This document shows, piece after piece, positions 40,355 to 49,298 of a stretch of DNA of 64,000 bases. Below the pieces are notes generated by a model. That model saw only the letters and a list, made by a program, of their open reading frames with translations, was not told where the DNA came from and searched no databases. Position 1 is the first letter of the stretch; every line of letters starts with the position of its first letter. This DNA is from Chitinophagaceae bacterium. Its GTDB lineage: Bacteria > Bacteroidota > Bacteroidia > Chitinophagales > Chitinophagaceae. Location of the stretch: positions 186,001 through 250,000 of the forward strand of contig JAEUVO010000064.1 in the NCBI GenBank assembly GCA_016786885.1. Reading direction: 5' to 3'. Both the position numbers and the translations under genes were made by a program.

Positions 40355-40732
40355 AATTATTCCCTTTATTAAAAGTCATTCGTCTGTTTACCGGGTGGCC
40401 CCCATTTTAACAGCTGCAGATGTTCAGCAATACCATGGCCGTCGCCAATGTAGCAATAAATAGTTTCATACAAATTGATTTAAATATTATTACCAGTCAG
40501 CAAATACCTTTATCGGATACAAGAATATTTAAGGCTGGTAAAACATCAAGGCTGGCGCCGATGAACAGCAGCATATCGCAGACAAACGACAGCAAGACGA
40601 CAATGCAAGAACGACTGCGGCTAACCCTGCATTAGTTGACGCAAACGGGTAGTTGGTGTACCACAATCACCGGTTAGTGAACAAAAGTATCTGTGCAGAA
40701 TAATTTGCCGAAATTTAAGGCCTGTACATACA
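40355..40732. other. Intergenic region between DUF4395 and the LytS gene
   Basis: 378 nt separating divergent genes. Apart from the short frame at 40407-40469, no gene is seen. The other frames here have low-complexity content. Promoters of both flanking genes must lie here, but no exact TAnnTTTG was found. Confidence 0.6.
40407..40469 (-). CDS. Possible 20-residue Cys-terminated peptide upstream of DUF4395
   Basis: A tiny minus-strand frame encodes MKLFIATLATAMVLLNICSC then TAA. The sequence is a hydrophobic signal-like helix ending in Cys-Ser-Cys. It lies 52 nt upstream of the DUF4395 ATG on the same strand. It could be a leader peptide, a stand-alone small lipoprotein precursor, or chance. 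No SD is obvious. Start and coding status are uncertain. Confidence 0.3.
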   Translation of the reverse strand: MKLFIATLATAMVLLNICSC

Positions 40733-41776
40733 ATGAAAAGGATCATCACCAAAGAAAAAAATCAGTTTTATCTCAAACTGGCCCTCGCCTTCTTCCTGCT
40801 GAATATGTTTGGCAGCTTAATAACAGAGCCGGAGATATTTTTGCAAAGAGGCATAAATCATATTTGGTGTCTTTTGTTCGTGGTGCCATTGCATTATATA
40901 TTCCTTGAGTACACCCTCCCCTCAATAAAATTATCCCTGAAAAGTGTCCTTACCGGCCTCCTGCTCATCATCCTTCATTTAATGCTTTATTCATTTGGCC
41001 TGTACGGGTGGAGAGAACTGGGCATACTCCTGCATCTGTATACACCTACACAGTTATTTGCCAAACTCTGCGACGGGGTGCAGTTTTTCATTGGCTACAG
41101 CATAGCCTCCCTTTTCTTTTTTGGCATTATACGGCACATCTATAACTATATAAAACTAAAACAGGCAGAACAAAAGCTGCGGATTGAAAAACAGGAAGCC
41201 GAACTGAACTACCTTAAATCACAAACCAATCCTCATTTTTTATTTAATACACTAAACAATATTTACTCGTTGACAAGAGATAAAAGTGACCTGGCTCCTG
41301 AATCGATCCTGCGTCTTTCAAAGATCCTGCGGTTTATGTTGTATGAAACCGGCGGAGACTACATAGCTATTGAACAGGAAATAAAGATCATCAGTGATTA
41401 TATCGCCCTTGAAAAACTCAGGTATGATGAATCACTACATGTAAACTTTAATTACGATATTGAGGATATGAAACAGGCTATACCGCCGCTGCTGTTGATC
41501 CCGCTGGTGGAAAATGCGTTCAAACATGGTGTGTCTGAAACCCGGCAAGACCCGTTTGTCGATATTCATCTTTCATTGAAACAGCGGCAATTGAATTTTA
41601 CTGTAAAAAATTCCACAGAAGCCTCAGCAGAAAGCAAAAATGTGAAAGAAAGTATCGGGCTATCCAACCTGAGACGGCAACTGGAATTGCTATATAAAGA
41701 TTTTAGCCTGTCCGTTCAGCAGGGCGAAGCTGATTTTACTGCTGTATTAACAATAAACCTGGCCAGCCATGCCTGA
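40733..41776 (+). CDS. LytS-type sensor histidine kinase
   Basis: 347 aa. Four or more TM helices (about 12-30, 45-63, 72-92, 110-135) lead into a coiled linker (KLKQAEQKLRIEKQEAELNYL). The His-kinase domain has QTNPHFLFNTLNNIYSL with the phospho-acceptor His and the N-box PLLLIPLVENAFKHG. The short sensor lacks a recognisable extracellular domain. Its partner is the overlapping LytTR regulator (8-nt overlap at 41769). The ligand is unknown. The pair is typical of Bacteroidota two-component systems. Confidence 0.93.
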   Translation: MKRIITKEKNQFYLKLALAFFLLNMFGSLITEPEIFLQRGINHIWCLLFVVPLHYIFLEYTLPSIKLSLKSVLTGLLLIILHLMLYSFGLYGWRELGILLHLYTPTQLFAKLCDGVQFFIGYSIASLFFFGIIRHIYNYIKLKQAEQKLRIEKQEAELNYLKSQTNPHFLFNTLNNIYSLTRDKSDLAPESILRLSKILRFMLYETGGDYIAIEQEIKIISDYIALEKLRYDESLHVNFNYDIEDMKQAIPPLLLIPLVENAFKHGVSETRQDPFVDIHLSLKQRQLNFTVKNSTEASAESKNVKESIGLSNLRRQLELLYKDFSLSVQQGEADFTAVLTINLASHA

Positions 41777-42461
41777 TATTAAATGCATCATTGTAGAAGA
41801 TGAGCCACTGGCTGCCAAAGTACTGGCGGATTATATATCACAGGTTCCATTCCTGAAATTGCAGGGAAAATTCAAAGACGCTATACTCGCCACTGAATTC
41901 CTGCACCACAATCAAACCGACCTGATATTTCTGGATATTCATTTGCCGAAACTGAAAGGAATGGCATTTTTGAAAACACTCACACATCCCCCGGCTGTCA
42001 TTATAACCACGGCTTATCACCAGTATGCCGTGGAAGGATTTAATCTGAATGTAACGGATTACCTGCTCAAGCCTTTTGAATTTGAACGGTTCCTGGTGGC
42101 AGTGAATAAAGTAAATACAGGATCAACGCAAAAGCATTCCGGAGCTGAGGTCAAAGAGACAAAGGACTATATGTTTGTAACCGTGCAGAAAAAGAAAGTT
42201 AAGATTTTGTATGCCGACATTATTTATATTGAAAGTCAGCAGGAGTATATCAAGGTGGTTACCACTAAGAAAACATATTTCTCCAAACTTACCACTACAG
42301 AAATGGAATCGCTTTTACCTTCTCACCTCTTCAAACGTATTCACCGGTCATATATCGTTTCCATAAACAAGATTGATTCCTATACGGCTGATGCAGTAGA
42401 AGCAGGCGGCATATCCATCCCCATTGGAAGGAGTTTCAGGACTATATTTAAAAATTTATAA
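41769..42461 (+). CDS. LytTR-family response regulator
   Basis: 230 aa. The receiver domain has acidic residues near EDEP (10-13), the phospho-acceptor Asp in LIFLDIHLP (about 57), TTAYH and the Lys of LLKPFEF. A LytTR DNA-binding domain follows (about 135-230; YADIIYIESQQEYIKVVT, HLFKRIHRSYIVSINKID). It is encoded with the LytS kinase and overlaps it by 8 nt. Its DNA targets are unknown; the neighbouring DUF4395 and cysteine-rich genes are candidates by proximity only. Confidence 0.94.
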   Translation: MPDIKCIIVEDEPLAAKVLADYISQVPFLKLQGKFKDAILATEFLHHNQTDLIFLDIHLPKLKGMAFLKTLTHPPAVIITTAYHQYAVEGFNLNVTDYLLKPFEFERFLVAVNKVNTGSTQKHSGAEVKETKDYMFVTVQKKKVKILYADIIYIESQQEYIKVVTTKKTYFSKLTTTEMESLLPSHLFKRIHRSYIVSINKIDSYTADAVEAGGISIPIGRSFRTIFKNL

Positions 42462-42567
42462 TCCTCGCATTTAGCTGCCTTCATTCATAGTTATTCGCAG
42501 CAACAACTGAATAATTTATTAACTTTCTGTACAAAAAAATTGTTTTTTATAAATAACAACAACCAAA

Positions 42568-42915
42568 ATGAAAAATGAAAGAGTATATAAGCTGATATTC
42601 GCCAGTGTCTATCCGCATTATCTTAAAAAAACGGAAACGAAGGGACATACAAAAGCAGAACTGGATACTATCATTTGCTGGCTGACAGGATATACACCAA
42701 AACAACTGCAGCAACAAATTGATAAGAAGGTAGACCTGGAAACATTTTTTGCTGAAGCTAAGCTGAATCCTAATGTGTCAAAAATTACCGGTGTCATTTG
42801 CGGTTATCGTGTAGAAGATATCGAAGACAAACTCATGCAAAAGATCCGTTATATGGATAAGCTGATCGATGAACTGGCCAAAGGAAAGGCCATGGAGAAG
42901 ATATTAAGGAAGTAA
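42568..42915 (+). CDS. DUF2200 family protein
   Basis: 115 aa, predicted soluble, helical. [42 protein letters not shown] and [35 protein letters not shown] match DUF2200, a family widespread in bacteria. No enzymatic motif is known. It lies alone between the two-component pair and a small membrane gene on the opposite strand. Confidence 0.9.
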   Translation: MKNERVYKLIFASVYPHYLKKTETKGHTKAELDTIICWLTGYTPKQLQQQIDKKVDLETFFAEAKLNPNVSKITGVICGYRVEDIEDKLMQKIRYMDKLIDELAKGKAMEKILRK

Positions 42916-43038
42916 GAGGGCAAGATATTACAGCATAGTTCTTCACAGCAACAATTAAAAACCTCTATCGTAATCTCTGCTTGTGACAGAAAGGCTCAAA
43001 GAAGATGTTCTTTTAATTTGCTGTACTTACCATACAGA

Positions 43039-43338
43039 TCACTTACGAAGATCATTCACCATCAATTCTATCTTTCCAAACAATTCCCCTACCCCTAATG
43101 ATGCCCAGATAATAAGAATGCTCAAAACGATTTTTACAATTCCAATTTTAGGAATGGTGAAACCGGTGAGTTTCCTGAGAATGGTATTTACCGGGAGAAA
43201 ATAAATGAAAGAAACCAGCAGCAGGAAAATTCCAAAACCCATGTCGTTTCCCCAAAAAACATTCACAACGCCGATAGCAACAACGACTATCCCAAATATC
43301 CAGCTGATTATAGCCGAAGCAGTTGACTTGTCATGCAT
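43039..43338 (-). CDS. Small three-helix membrane protein
   Basis: 99 aa with three TM helices (about 9-28, 32-50, 66-86) and short charged ends (MHDKSTAS... and ...MVNDLRK). It is AT-rich and of no recognised family. It is convergent with DUF2200 and lies 120 nt beyond the terminator of the tRNA pair on the same strand. Confidence 0.6.
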   Translation of the reverse strand: MHDKSTASAIISWIFGIVVVAIGVVNVFWGNDMGFGIFLLLVSFIYFLPVNTILRKLTGFTIPKIGIVKIVLSILIIWASLGVGELFGKIELMVNDLRK

Positions 43339-43457
43339 GATAATTTCTTTTTAGTTTTTCAAACAAAGTTTGATATCTTACAAAAAGTACTTTGTAGTGC
43401 AAAGTAAGTGTGATTTTATCAAATAACAAAGAACTTTCTAAAAATGAAGTCACTTAA

Positions 43458-43484
43458 ATAAAAAGCTCTGACTGTATCAGAGCT
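43458..43484 (-). terminator. Intrinsic terminator of the tRNA-Pro pair
   Basis: On the minus strand, AGCTCTGA (43484-43477) and TCAGAGCT (43471-43464) pair around a 5-nt loop, followed by TTTTTA. It lies 9 nt after the end of tRNA-Pro(CGG). Confidence 0.88.
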
Positions 43485-43492
43485 GCTTAAAG

Positions 43493-43566
43493 TCGGGATG
43501 ACTGGATTCGAACCAGCGACCCCTACGTCCCGAACGTAGTGCGCTACCGGGCTGCGCTACATCCCG
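43493..43566 (-). tRNA. tRNA-Pro (anticodon CGG)
   Basis: 74 nt cloverleaf on the minus strand: acceptor CGGGATG/CATCCCG, D-arm GCGCAGCCCGGTAGCGC, anticodon stem CTACG-TTCGGGA-CGTAG with CGG at the anticodon, T-arm GCTGG-TTCGAAT-CCAGT, discriminator A. CCA is not encoded. Confidence 0.95.
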
Positions 43567-43634
43567 AAATACCGGTATTGTTCCCAACAAAAAAAGGGTA
43601 ATCATTTTATTATGACTACCCTTACAACAAAAAG

Positions 43635-43708
43635 TCGGGACGACTAGATTCGAACTAGCGACCCCTTGCACCCCATGCAAGTGCGCTACCGGGCTGCGCT
43701 ACGTCCCG
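43635..43708 (-). tRNA. tRNA-Pro (anticodon GGG)
   Basis: 74 nt cloverleaf on the minus strand: acceptor CGGGACG/CGTCCCG, D-arm as in the neighbouring tRNA, anticodon stem CTTGC-ATGGGGT-GCAAG giving GGG, T-arm GCTAG-TTCGAAT-CTAGT, discriminator A. CCA is not encoded. It is transcribed first; the CGG gene is 68 nt downstream. Confidence 0.95.
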
Positions 43709-43743
43709 AACATTCTTACTACTAAGAGTAGTTATTGGGATGG

Positions 43744-43751
43744 CAAAAGTA
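43744..43751 (-). promoter_or_regulatory. Putative -7 element (TACTTTTG) of the tRNA pair
   Basis: Exact TAnnTTTG match on the minus strand, 36 nt upstream of tRNA-Pro(GGG). Confidence 0.42.
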
Positions 43752-43803
43752 AGCCTTTTTACCATTTTTCTGAACCGAAAACAAGCTATATCTTCGCCCC
43801 TTA

Positions 43804-45066
43804 ATGAAAATACTCATTAAGCAAGCCAAAATAGTTGATCCCTCCTCTCCTTTCAACGGACAAACAGCAGATATTTTTATTGAAAACGGCCGGATTACTA
43901 AAATAAGTACATCTATATCTGAAAAAGCAGATCAGGAAATTGCTGTTCCCGGATTACATGTATCACCGGGTTGGGTGGATGTGTTTGCCAACTTTGCTGA
44001 TCCTGGTTATGAGTACAAAGAAACATTGGAAACCGGTGCAGCGGCAGCAGCAGCAGGCGGTTATACAGATGTGATGGTGATCCCTAATACTAACCCAACT
44101 ATCCATAATAAGGCAGCGGTTGAATACATTACTCACAAAAGCAGGTCACTCCCTGTCAGCATTCATCCTATCGGTGCTGTTACAAAGAATACCGAAGGAA
44201 AAGAACTGGCTGAAATGTATGATATGAAAACAAGTGGCGCCATTGCATTCAGTGATGGTCTCAACTGTGTTCAGTCTGCCGGGTTGCTGGTCAAAGCCCT
44301 GCAATATGTAAAAGCATTTGATGGTATTATTATTCAGTTACCGGATGATAAAAGTATTAATCCGCATGGCTTAATAAATGAAGGCATTGTTTCCACTCAA
44401 TTAGGACTGCCCGGAAAACCGGTCATGGCGGAAGAACTGGTTGTAGCCAGGGATATAAAGCTGACCCGTTATGCTGAATCAAGATTACATTTCACCGGGG
44501 TTAGTACAAAAAAATCACTTGAGTATATAACAAGAGGGAAACAAAGCGGTACCGATGTAAGTTGCTCTGTTACTCCTTATCATCTTTTCTTTTGTGATGA
44601 AGATCTGCAGGGATATGATACCAATCTGAAAGTAAATCCACCTCTTCGTACTAAAGAGGACAGGGCTGCATTACAAGAAGCTGTTATGAACGGATCAGTT
44701 AATTGCCTCGCCACTCATCACCTTCCGCATGAATATGATAGTAAAGTGATGGAATTCGAATATGCTAAATTTGGAATGACCGGTTTGGAAACGGCATACG
44801 GAGTACTTACTACCGCTGTACCAGGTATCACGGTTGAAAGATGTGTTGACCTTCTGGCCATTAATCCAAGGAAAATATTCGGCCTGCATCCCGTAACAAT
44901 AAAAGAAGGAAATACTGCCACACTTACTTTGTTCAATCCCGCTGTAAAATGGATGGTAACTCCTGAACATATTAAATCAAAGTCATCCAACTCTCCTTTT
45001 ACCGGAAAGGAACTGACCGGTAAAATAACCGGTATTATTAATGGTGATAAAATCATCCTTGCTTAA
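43804..45066 (+). CDS. Dihydroorotase-like protein lacking metal-binding residues
   Basis: 420 aa with overall dihydroorotase sequence (KILIKQAKIVDPSSPFNGQTADIFIENGRI; PPLRTKEDRAAL; INPRKIFGL). The metal-site motifs of active enzymes are altered: the HxH of DxHxHxREPG reads DVFANFADPG, and the late Asp of TDHAPH reads ATHHLPH. The HVST-type His also reads TGVST. It should therefore not hydrolyse dihydroorotate by the usual zinc mechanism. I recall a conserved Bacteroidota dihydroorotase paralogue of this kind. It may be a structural partner, as inactive dihydroorotases are for some aspartate transcarbamoylases. It leads the operon with DUF4199 and glycosyltransferases. Confidence 0.85.
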   Translation: MKILIKQAKIVDPSSPFNGQTADIFIENGRITKISTSISEKADQEIAVPGLHVSPGWVDVFANFADPGYEYKETLETGAAAAAAGGYTDVMVIPNTNPTIHNKAAVEYITHKSRSLPVSIHPIGAVTKNTEGKELAEMYDMKTSGAIAFSDGLNCVQSAGLLVKALQYVKAFDGIIIQLPDDKSINPHGLINEGIVSTQLGLPGKPVMAEELVVARDIKLTRYAESRLHFTGVSTKKSLEYITRGKQSGTDVSCSVTPYHLFFCDEDLQGYDTNLKVNPPLRTKEDRAALQEAVMNGSVNCLATHHLPHEYDSKVMEFEYAKFGMTGLETAYGVLTTAVPGITVERCVDLLAINPRKIFGLHPVTIKEGNTATLTLFNPAVKWMVTPEHIKSKSSNSPFTGKELTGKITGIINGDKIILA

Positions 45067-45072
45067 CTATTC

Positions 45073-45564
45073 ATGAAACTATCACCTCTGATCAAAGGAA
45101 TCATTACGGCCGTTGCAATGACGGGCTTTTCCTTTTTTGCATACTCTAATATCGCAGAAGCATCCGGGCTGCATTATTTGGTATATCTCATCTATGCCTT
45201 GGGTATTGTATGGGCATTGATGGCATTTCGGATGTCCCCGGCTTTTACCGGCAGCTTTAAAGATAGTTTTAGCGTTGGCTTCAGGTGTTTTATAATCGCA
45301 ACGCTTATAATGGCTGTTTATACCTATACATTTGCCCGGATGCATCCTGAATTTGCAGAAAAAAATGCCAAAGCATATAAGGAGCAACTGGTAAAAGAAA
45401 TAAAACCAACCATGCCATCCGATATAGAAGCCATGGAAAAGCAGGTAGCCAGTTATAAAAAGGGCTATGAGTTGGCTTTAGTTTACGGTTCAATTTTCGG
45501 ATATTTGATAATTGGTGCAGGGCTAACGGCAATCGGGTCTGCACTTTTAACAAGAAGAACATAG
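45073..45564 (+). CDS. DUF4199 family membrane protein
   Basis: 163 aa with four TM helices (about 8-28, 33-52, 72-90, 136-157) and a charged loop (about 95-130, KNAKAYKEQLVKEIKPTMPSD). The pattern matches DUF4199, which is usual in Bacteroidota between a dihydroorotase-like gene and a glycosyltransferase, as here. Start and stop leave 6 nt to the upstream gene and 3 nt to the next, so it is one operon. The function is unknown. Confidence 0.87.
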   Translation: MKLSPLIKGIITAVAMTGFSFFAYSNIAEASGLHYLVYLIYALGIVWALMAFRMSPAFTGSFKDSFSVGFRCFIIATLIMAVYTYTFARMHPEFAEKNAKAYKEQLVKEIKPTMPSDIEAMEKQVASYKKGYELALVYGSIFGYLIIGAGLTAIGSALLTRRT

Positions 45565-45567
45565 CTC

Positions 45568-46509
45568 ATGGATCTTTCCATTGTCATACCACTCATAGAT
45601 GAAGCAGAATCTTTGCCTGAATTAACGGCATGGATCGAAAAAGTAATGAACGAGAACCATTACAGTTATGAGGTCATTTTTGTAGATGATGGCAGCAGTG
45701 ATAATTCATGGGAAGTTATTGAGGGATTGAGAGCAAAGAACTCAAACATCAAAGGCATAAAATTCCAACGTAATTATGGTAAATCGGCGGGACTGAATGA
45801 AGCATTCCGTGCAGCCAGTGGTGATGTGGTAATAACAATGGATGCTGATCTGCAGGATAGCCCCGATGAGATTCCCGGGTTGAGAAAAATGATTGTTGAA
45901 GACGGTTATGATATGGTGAGCGGCTGGAAGAAAAAACGTTACGATAATACACTGACAAAAAATATTCCTTCCAAATTCTTTAATGCAGTTACCCGCAGCA
46001 TGTCAGGTATAAAACTACACGACTTCAATTGCGGGTTGAAGGCCTATAAGAACAAAGTAGTAAAGGGTGTTGAAGTATATGGGGAAATGCACCGCTATAT
46101 CCCGGTGCTTGCAAAATGGGCTGGTTTCAAAAAGATTGGTGAAAAAGTGGTGGAGCACCGGGCAAGGAAGTACGGTAAATCAAAATTTGGCTGGCGAAGA
46201 TTTGTAAACGGTTTTCTTGATCTGTTATCTATCACTGTTGTAGGCAAGTTCTCAAAAAGGCCTATGCATTTTTTCGGGCTGTGGGGCTCTTTGTTTTTCT
46301 TAGCCGGCCTTGGTATTTCCATCTACCTCATTGTATCAAAAATAATCGACAACAGTTTTGCATTGACCAACCGGCCTGGCTTTTACCTGGCTCTCACTTC
46401 TGTTGTTATTGGTATGCAATTATTCCTCGCCGGATTCATCGGCGAACTGATTTCCAGGAACTCATCCAGCCGTAACGCTTACCTGATAGAAACCAAAACA
46501 GGTTTATAA
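45568..46509 (+). CDS. GT2 glycosyltransferase, DPM1/GtrB-like
   Basis: 313 aa. The N-terminal GT-A domain has LSIVIPLIDEAESL, VIFVDDGSSDNSW and MDADLQDSPDEI (the DxD metal site), then GMHRYIP-like acceptor text. Two C-terminal TM helices (about 230-255 and 265-290) anchor it. Such enzymes transfer a sugar from a nucleotide donor to polyprenyl phosphate at the inner membrane. Its stop overlaps the next ATG by 1 nt. Confidence 0.9.
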   Translation: MDLSIVIPLIDEAESLPELTAWIEKVMNENHYSYEVIFVDDGSSDNSWEVIEGLRAKNSNIKGIKFQRNYGKSAGLNEAFRAASGDVVITMDADLQDSPDEIPGLRKMIVEDGYDMVSGWKKKRYDNTLTKNIPSKFFNAVTRSMSGIKLHDFNCGLKAYKNKVVKGVEVYGEMHRYIPVLAKWAGFKKIGEKVVEHRARKYGKSKFGWRRFVNGFLDLLSITVVGKFSKRPMHFFGLWGSLFFLAGLGISIYLIVSKIIDNSFALTNRPGFYLALTSVVIGMQLFLAGFIGELISRNSSSRNAYLIETKTGL

Positions 46510-47645
46510 TGGCGAAGGTCGTCATCATAGGACCCGGCCATCCGTTGCGGGGTGGATTGGCTACATTCAACCAGCGGCTTGCCAAAGAATTCAATGACCA
46601 GGGGCATACTTGTTCCATTTATTCCTTTTCATTACAGTATCCGTCTTTTATTTTTCCCGGCACCACGCAGTACACAGACGAACCTGCGCCGCCGAACCTG
46701 GCAATCCATACAGTTATTAATTCAATCAATCCATTCAACTGGGTGAAAGTAGGTAACAGGTTAAAAAAAGAAAGACCGGATATCATCATAGTCCGCTTCT
46801 GGTTACCATTAATGGGACCTGCATTAGGTACAATCTTGAGAAGAGTAAGAAAAAATAATTTCACTAAGGTCATCTGCATCGCAGATAATGTTATCCCACA
46901 TGAAAAAAGGATCGGGGACAGGCCATTCACCAGGTATTTCCTGAAGAGTTGTGATGCTTTTATCACTATGAGTGAAAAAGTAATGAGTGACCTGCGGTTA
47001 TTTGAAAAAACAAAACCGGCACAATTAGTTTCACATCCGTTGTATGATAATTTTGGAGCTGCCATCTCAAAAGAAGAAGCCAGAGAGAAATTAGGAATTG
47101 GTAGCCAGGAGTTAGTAATTCTGTTTTTTGGGTTTATTCGTAAATACAAAGGACTTGATTTACTATTTGAGGCAATGGCAGATGAAAGAATAAGAAAATC
47201 GGGAATTAAATTGCTGGTAGCAGGAGAATTTTATGAGGATGCAAAACAATACCAGGAACAGATTGACAGATTGGGTATAAGAAGCCAGCTACTATTAAAA
47301 ACGGATTTTATTCCCGACAGCGAAGTAAAATATTATCTCTGCGCTGCTGATGCCGTACTGCAACCTTACCGAAATGCCACCCAAAGTGGTGTTACTCCCC
47401 TTGCCTATCACTTCGAAAAGCCAATGGTCGTCACCAATGTAGGCGGATTACCTTCGCTTGTTCCGGACAGGAAAGTTGGCCTGGTGGTAGAACCAACTCC
47501 TGCAGCAATTGCAACCGGCATCCTGAACTTCTATCAATTAGGTGAAAATTATTTTATTCCCCATCTTCGCAACGAAAAACAAAAATATAGCTGGGCAACA
47601 ATGGCCGGTACTATTTTTAAGTTAGCAAATGATATACAGAAGTAA
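46509..47645 (+). CDS. GT4 family glycosyltransferase
   Basis: 378 aa GT-B enzyme. The N-terminal GPGHPLRGGLATFNQRLAKEF opening, then a C-terminal donor-binding lobe with VILFFGFIRKYKGLDLLFEA, RIRKSGIKLLVAG and the Glu/Gly motif AADAVLQPYRNATQSGVTPLAYHFEKPMVVTNVGG. It transfers a sugar to a growing glycan in the cytoplasm. It overlaps the GT2 gene by 1 nt and the heptokinase gene by 17 nt, showing tight coupling with heptose synthesis. Confidence 0.9.
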   Translation: MAKVVIIGPGHPLRGGLATFNQRLAKEFNDQGHTCSIYSFSLQYPSFIFPGTTQYTDEPAPPNLAIHTVINSINPFNWVKVGNRLKKERPDIIIVRFWLPLMGPALGTILRRVRKNNFTKVICIADNVIPHEKRIGDRPFTRYFLKSCDAFITMSEKVMSDLRLFEKTKPAQLVSHPLYDNFGAAISKEEAREKLGIGSQELVILFFGFIRKYKGLDLLFEAMADERIRKSGIKLLVAGEFYEDAKQYQEQIDRLGIRSQLLLKTDFIPDSEVKYYLCAADAVLQPYRNATQSGVTPLAYHFEKPMVVTNVGGLPSLVPDRKVGLVVEPTPAAIATGILNFYQLGENYFIPHLRNEKQKYSWATMAGTIFKLANDIQK

Positions 47646-48651
47646 AGCCCCTTTAAGGATTGGATTAGCCGGTGGTGGCACCGATGTAAGCCCCTACAGC
47701 GACCTGTACGGCGGCGCTATTTTGAATGCTACCCTTTCTCTTTATGCCAATGCCACTATTGAACCAATAGCAGAGAATAAGATCATACTTGAAGCAATTG
47801 ACAGAAATGAGATGCAGCAATTTGACTGGGCAAAAGAATTACCTGTCAACGGAACACTTGACCTGTTAAAAGGTGTTTACAATCGTATCCAAAAAGATTA
47901 TGGGGTAAAAGAACAGGGCTTTCGTTTATCAACCTATGTGGATGCCCCGGCAGGTTCCGGATTAGGTACTTCCTCCACCCTTGTAGTTGCAATACTAGGT
48001 GCTTTTGCTGAAATGCTGAAGTTGCCGCTTGGCGAGTATGATATGGCTCATTATGCCTACGAAATAGAACGAAGAGATCTGAACCTGGCTGGAGGCAGGC
48101 AAGACCAGTATGCGGCTACTTTTGGCGGCGTAAACTTTATGGAATTTTATGCTGATGACAAAGTGATCGTTAACCCGCTGCGGGTAAAGCAGCAACATTT
48201 ATTCGAACTGGAGAATAACCTGTTGCTGTACTATACTTCCACCAGTCGTGAATCGGCAGAGATCATAAGAAAACAAAGTAAGAACGTTACCGATAATAAA
48301 GAAAAATCCATTGAGGCCATGCATCACCTGAAGGAGCAGGCACGAATGATGAAAGAAGCCCTGCTGAAAGGGAGGCTGAATGAAATTGGTGAAATACTGG
48401 ACTATGGATTTCAGCAGAAAAGACAAATGGCAGAAGGGATAAGCAACCCTTTGATGGAAGAAATATATGAAACAGCTAAAAAAGCTGGTGCAACAGGTGG
48501 GAAGATATCTGGTGCAGGGGGTGGTGGATTCATGATCTTTTACTGCCCCGTCAATACAAAATACAAAGTGATTAAAAGTTTGGAGAACTTTGGCGGGCGG
48601 CACCACAGCTACCAGTTTGTAGAGCATGGATTGAATACATGGACTATATAG
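47629..48651 (+). CDS. hddA: D-glycero-alpha-D-manno-heptose 7-phosphate kinase (GHMP family)
   Basis: 340 aa. The opening SKAPLRIGLAGGGTDVSPYSDLYGGAILNATL and the ATP loop PAGSGLGTSST are those of the GHMP-kinase HddA group; the C-terminal motif is GGKISGAGGGGFMIFY. It phosphorylates D-glycero-D-manno-heptose 7-phosphate at C1 to give the alpha-1,7-bisphosphate. GmhA and the HddC-GmhB fusion follow, so the assignment is well supported by context. A fucose/galactose-type kinase is the less likely alternative. Confidence 0.9.
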   Translation: MIYRSKAPLRIGLAGGGTDVSPYSDLYGGAILNATLSLYANATIEPIAENKIILEAIDRNEMQQFDWAKELPVNGTLDLLKGVYNRIQKDYGVKEQGFRLSTYVDAPAGSGLGTSSTLVVAILGAFAEMLKLPLGEYDMAHYAYEIERRDLNLAGGRQDQYAATFGGVNFMEFYADDKVIVNPLRVKQQHLFELENNLLLYYTSTSRESAEIIRKQSKNVTDNKEKSIEAMHHLKEQARMMKEALLKGRLNEIGEILDYGFQQKRQMAEGISNPLMEEIYETAKKAGATGGKISGAGGGGFMIFYCPVNTKYKVIKSLENFGGRHHSYQFVEHGLNTWTI

Positions 48652-48686
48652 TTGGCTGGTATTGGTAAATAAGTTAATTGGGTATT

Positions 48687-49265
48687 ATGGAAAAGATTAA
48701 AAGCATAATTGAAGCGTCAATAGAAACAAAGCAGCAAATACTGCAGAATGAAGAGCTCATTGCTACCATTGGAAAAGTTGTTGAAGTAGTTACCAATGCA
48801 TTCAAAAAAGGGAACAGGGTGTATTTCTGTGGCAACGGAGGAAGTGCAGCGGATGCCCAGCATTTAGCAGCCGAATTTTCCGGACGCTTTTATACCGACA
48901 GAAAAGCGTTGCCTGCTGAAGCTTTACATTGTAATACTTCTTATTTAACCGCTGTAGCCAATGATTATGGATATGATGTAGTGTATTCAAGAATGATAGA
49001 TGGAATTGGCGAAAAAGGAGATATCCTGATCGGGCTTTCTACTTCGGGAAATTCCGGCAACATTATTAATGCGTTTGAAGCGGCAAAAAATAAAGGAATT
49101 ATTACCGTTGCTTTTACCGGTATTACCGGGGGGCAGATGAAAGCCATCAGCGATTATCTTATTAATGTTCCTTCCGCAGATACACCAAGAATACAGGAAA
49201 GTCATATAACCATCGGGCATATTATTTGTCAACTGGTCGAAGAAAAATACTTTACACCTCTCTAA
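48687..49265 (+). CDS. gmhA: D-sedoheptulose 7-phosphate isomerase GmhA
   Basis: 192 aa from ATG 48687; an upstream in-frame TTG (48678) is disfavoured. The SIS domain has GNGGSAADAQHLAAEFSGRF and LSTSGNSGNI, plus AVANDYGYDVVYSRM. It isomerises sedoheptulose 7-phosphate to D-glycero-D-manno-heptose 7-phosphate, the entry to both ADP- and GDP-heptose. Its place between hddA and hddC-gmhB points to the GDP-alpha branch. Confidence 0.95.
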   Translation: MEKIKSIIEASIETKQQILQNEELIATIGKVVEVVTNAFKKGNRVYFCGNGGSAADAQHLAAEFSGRFYTDRKALPAEALHCNTSYLTAVANDYGYDVVYSRMIDGIGEKGDILIGLSTSGNSGNIINAFEAAKNKGIITVAFTGITGGQMKAISDYLINVPSADTPRIQESHITIGHIICQLVEEKYFTPL

Positions 49266-49298
49266 ACCTCTTCTAAAGGGTAGACTATAACATTCTGC

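Noticed and set aside
43477..43680. Open frame on the minus strand across the tRNA region
   Set aside because: It runs through the tRNA-Pro(CGG) gene and part of the neighbouring one; both tRNAs fold well.
43804..45066. Annotation as an active dihydroorotase (pyrC)
   Set aside because: The HxH, Asp and His-VST metal/active-site motifs are altered, so only homology is claimed.
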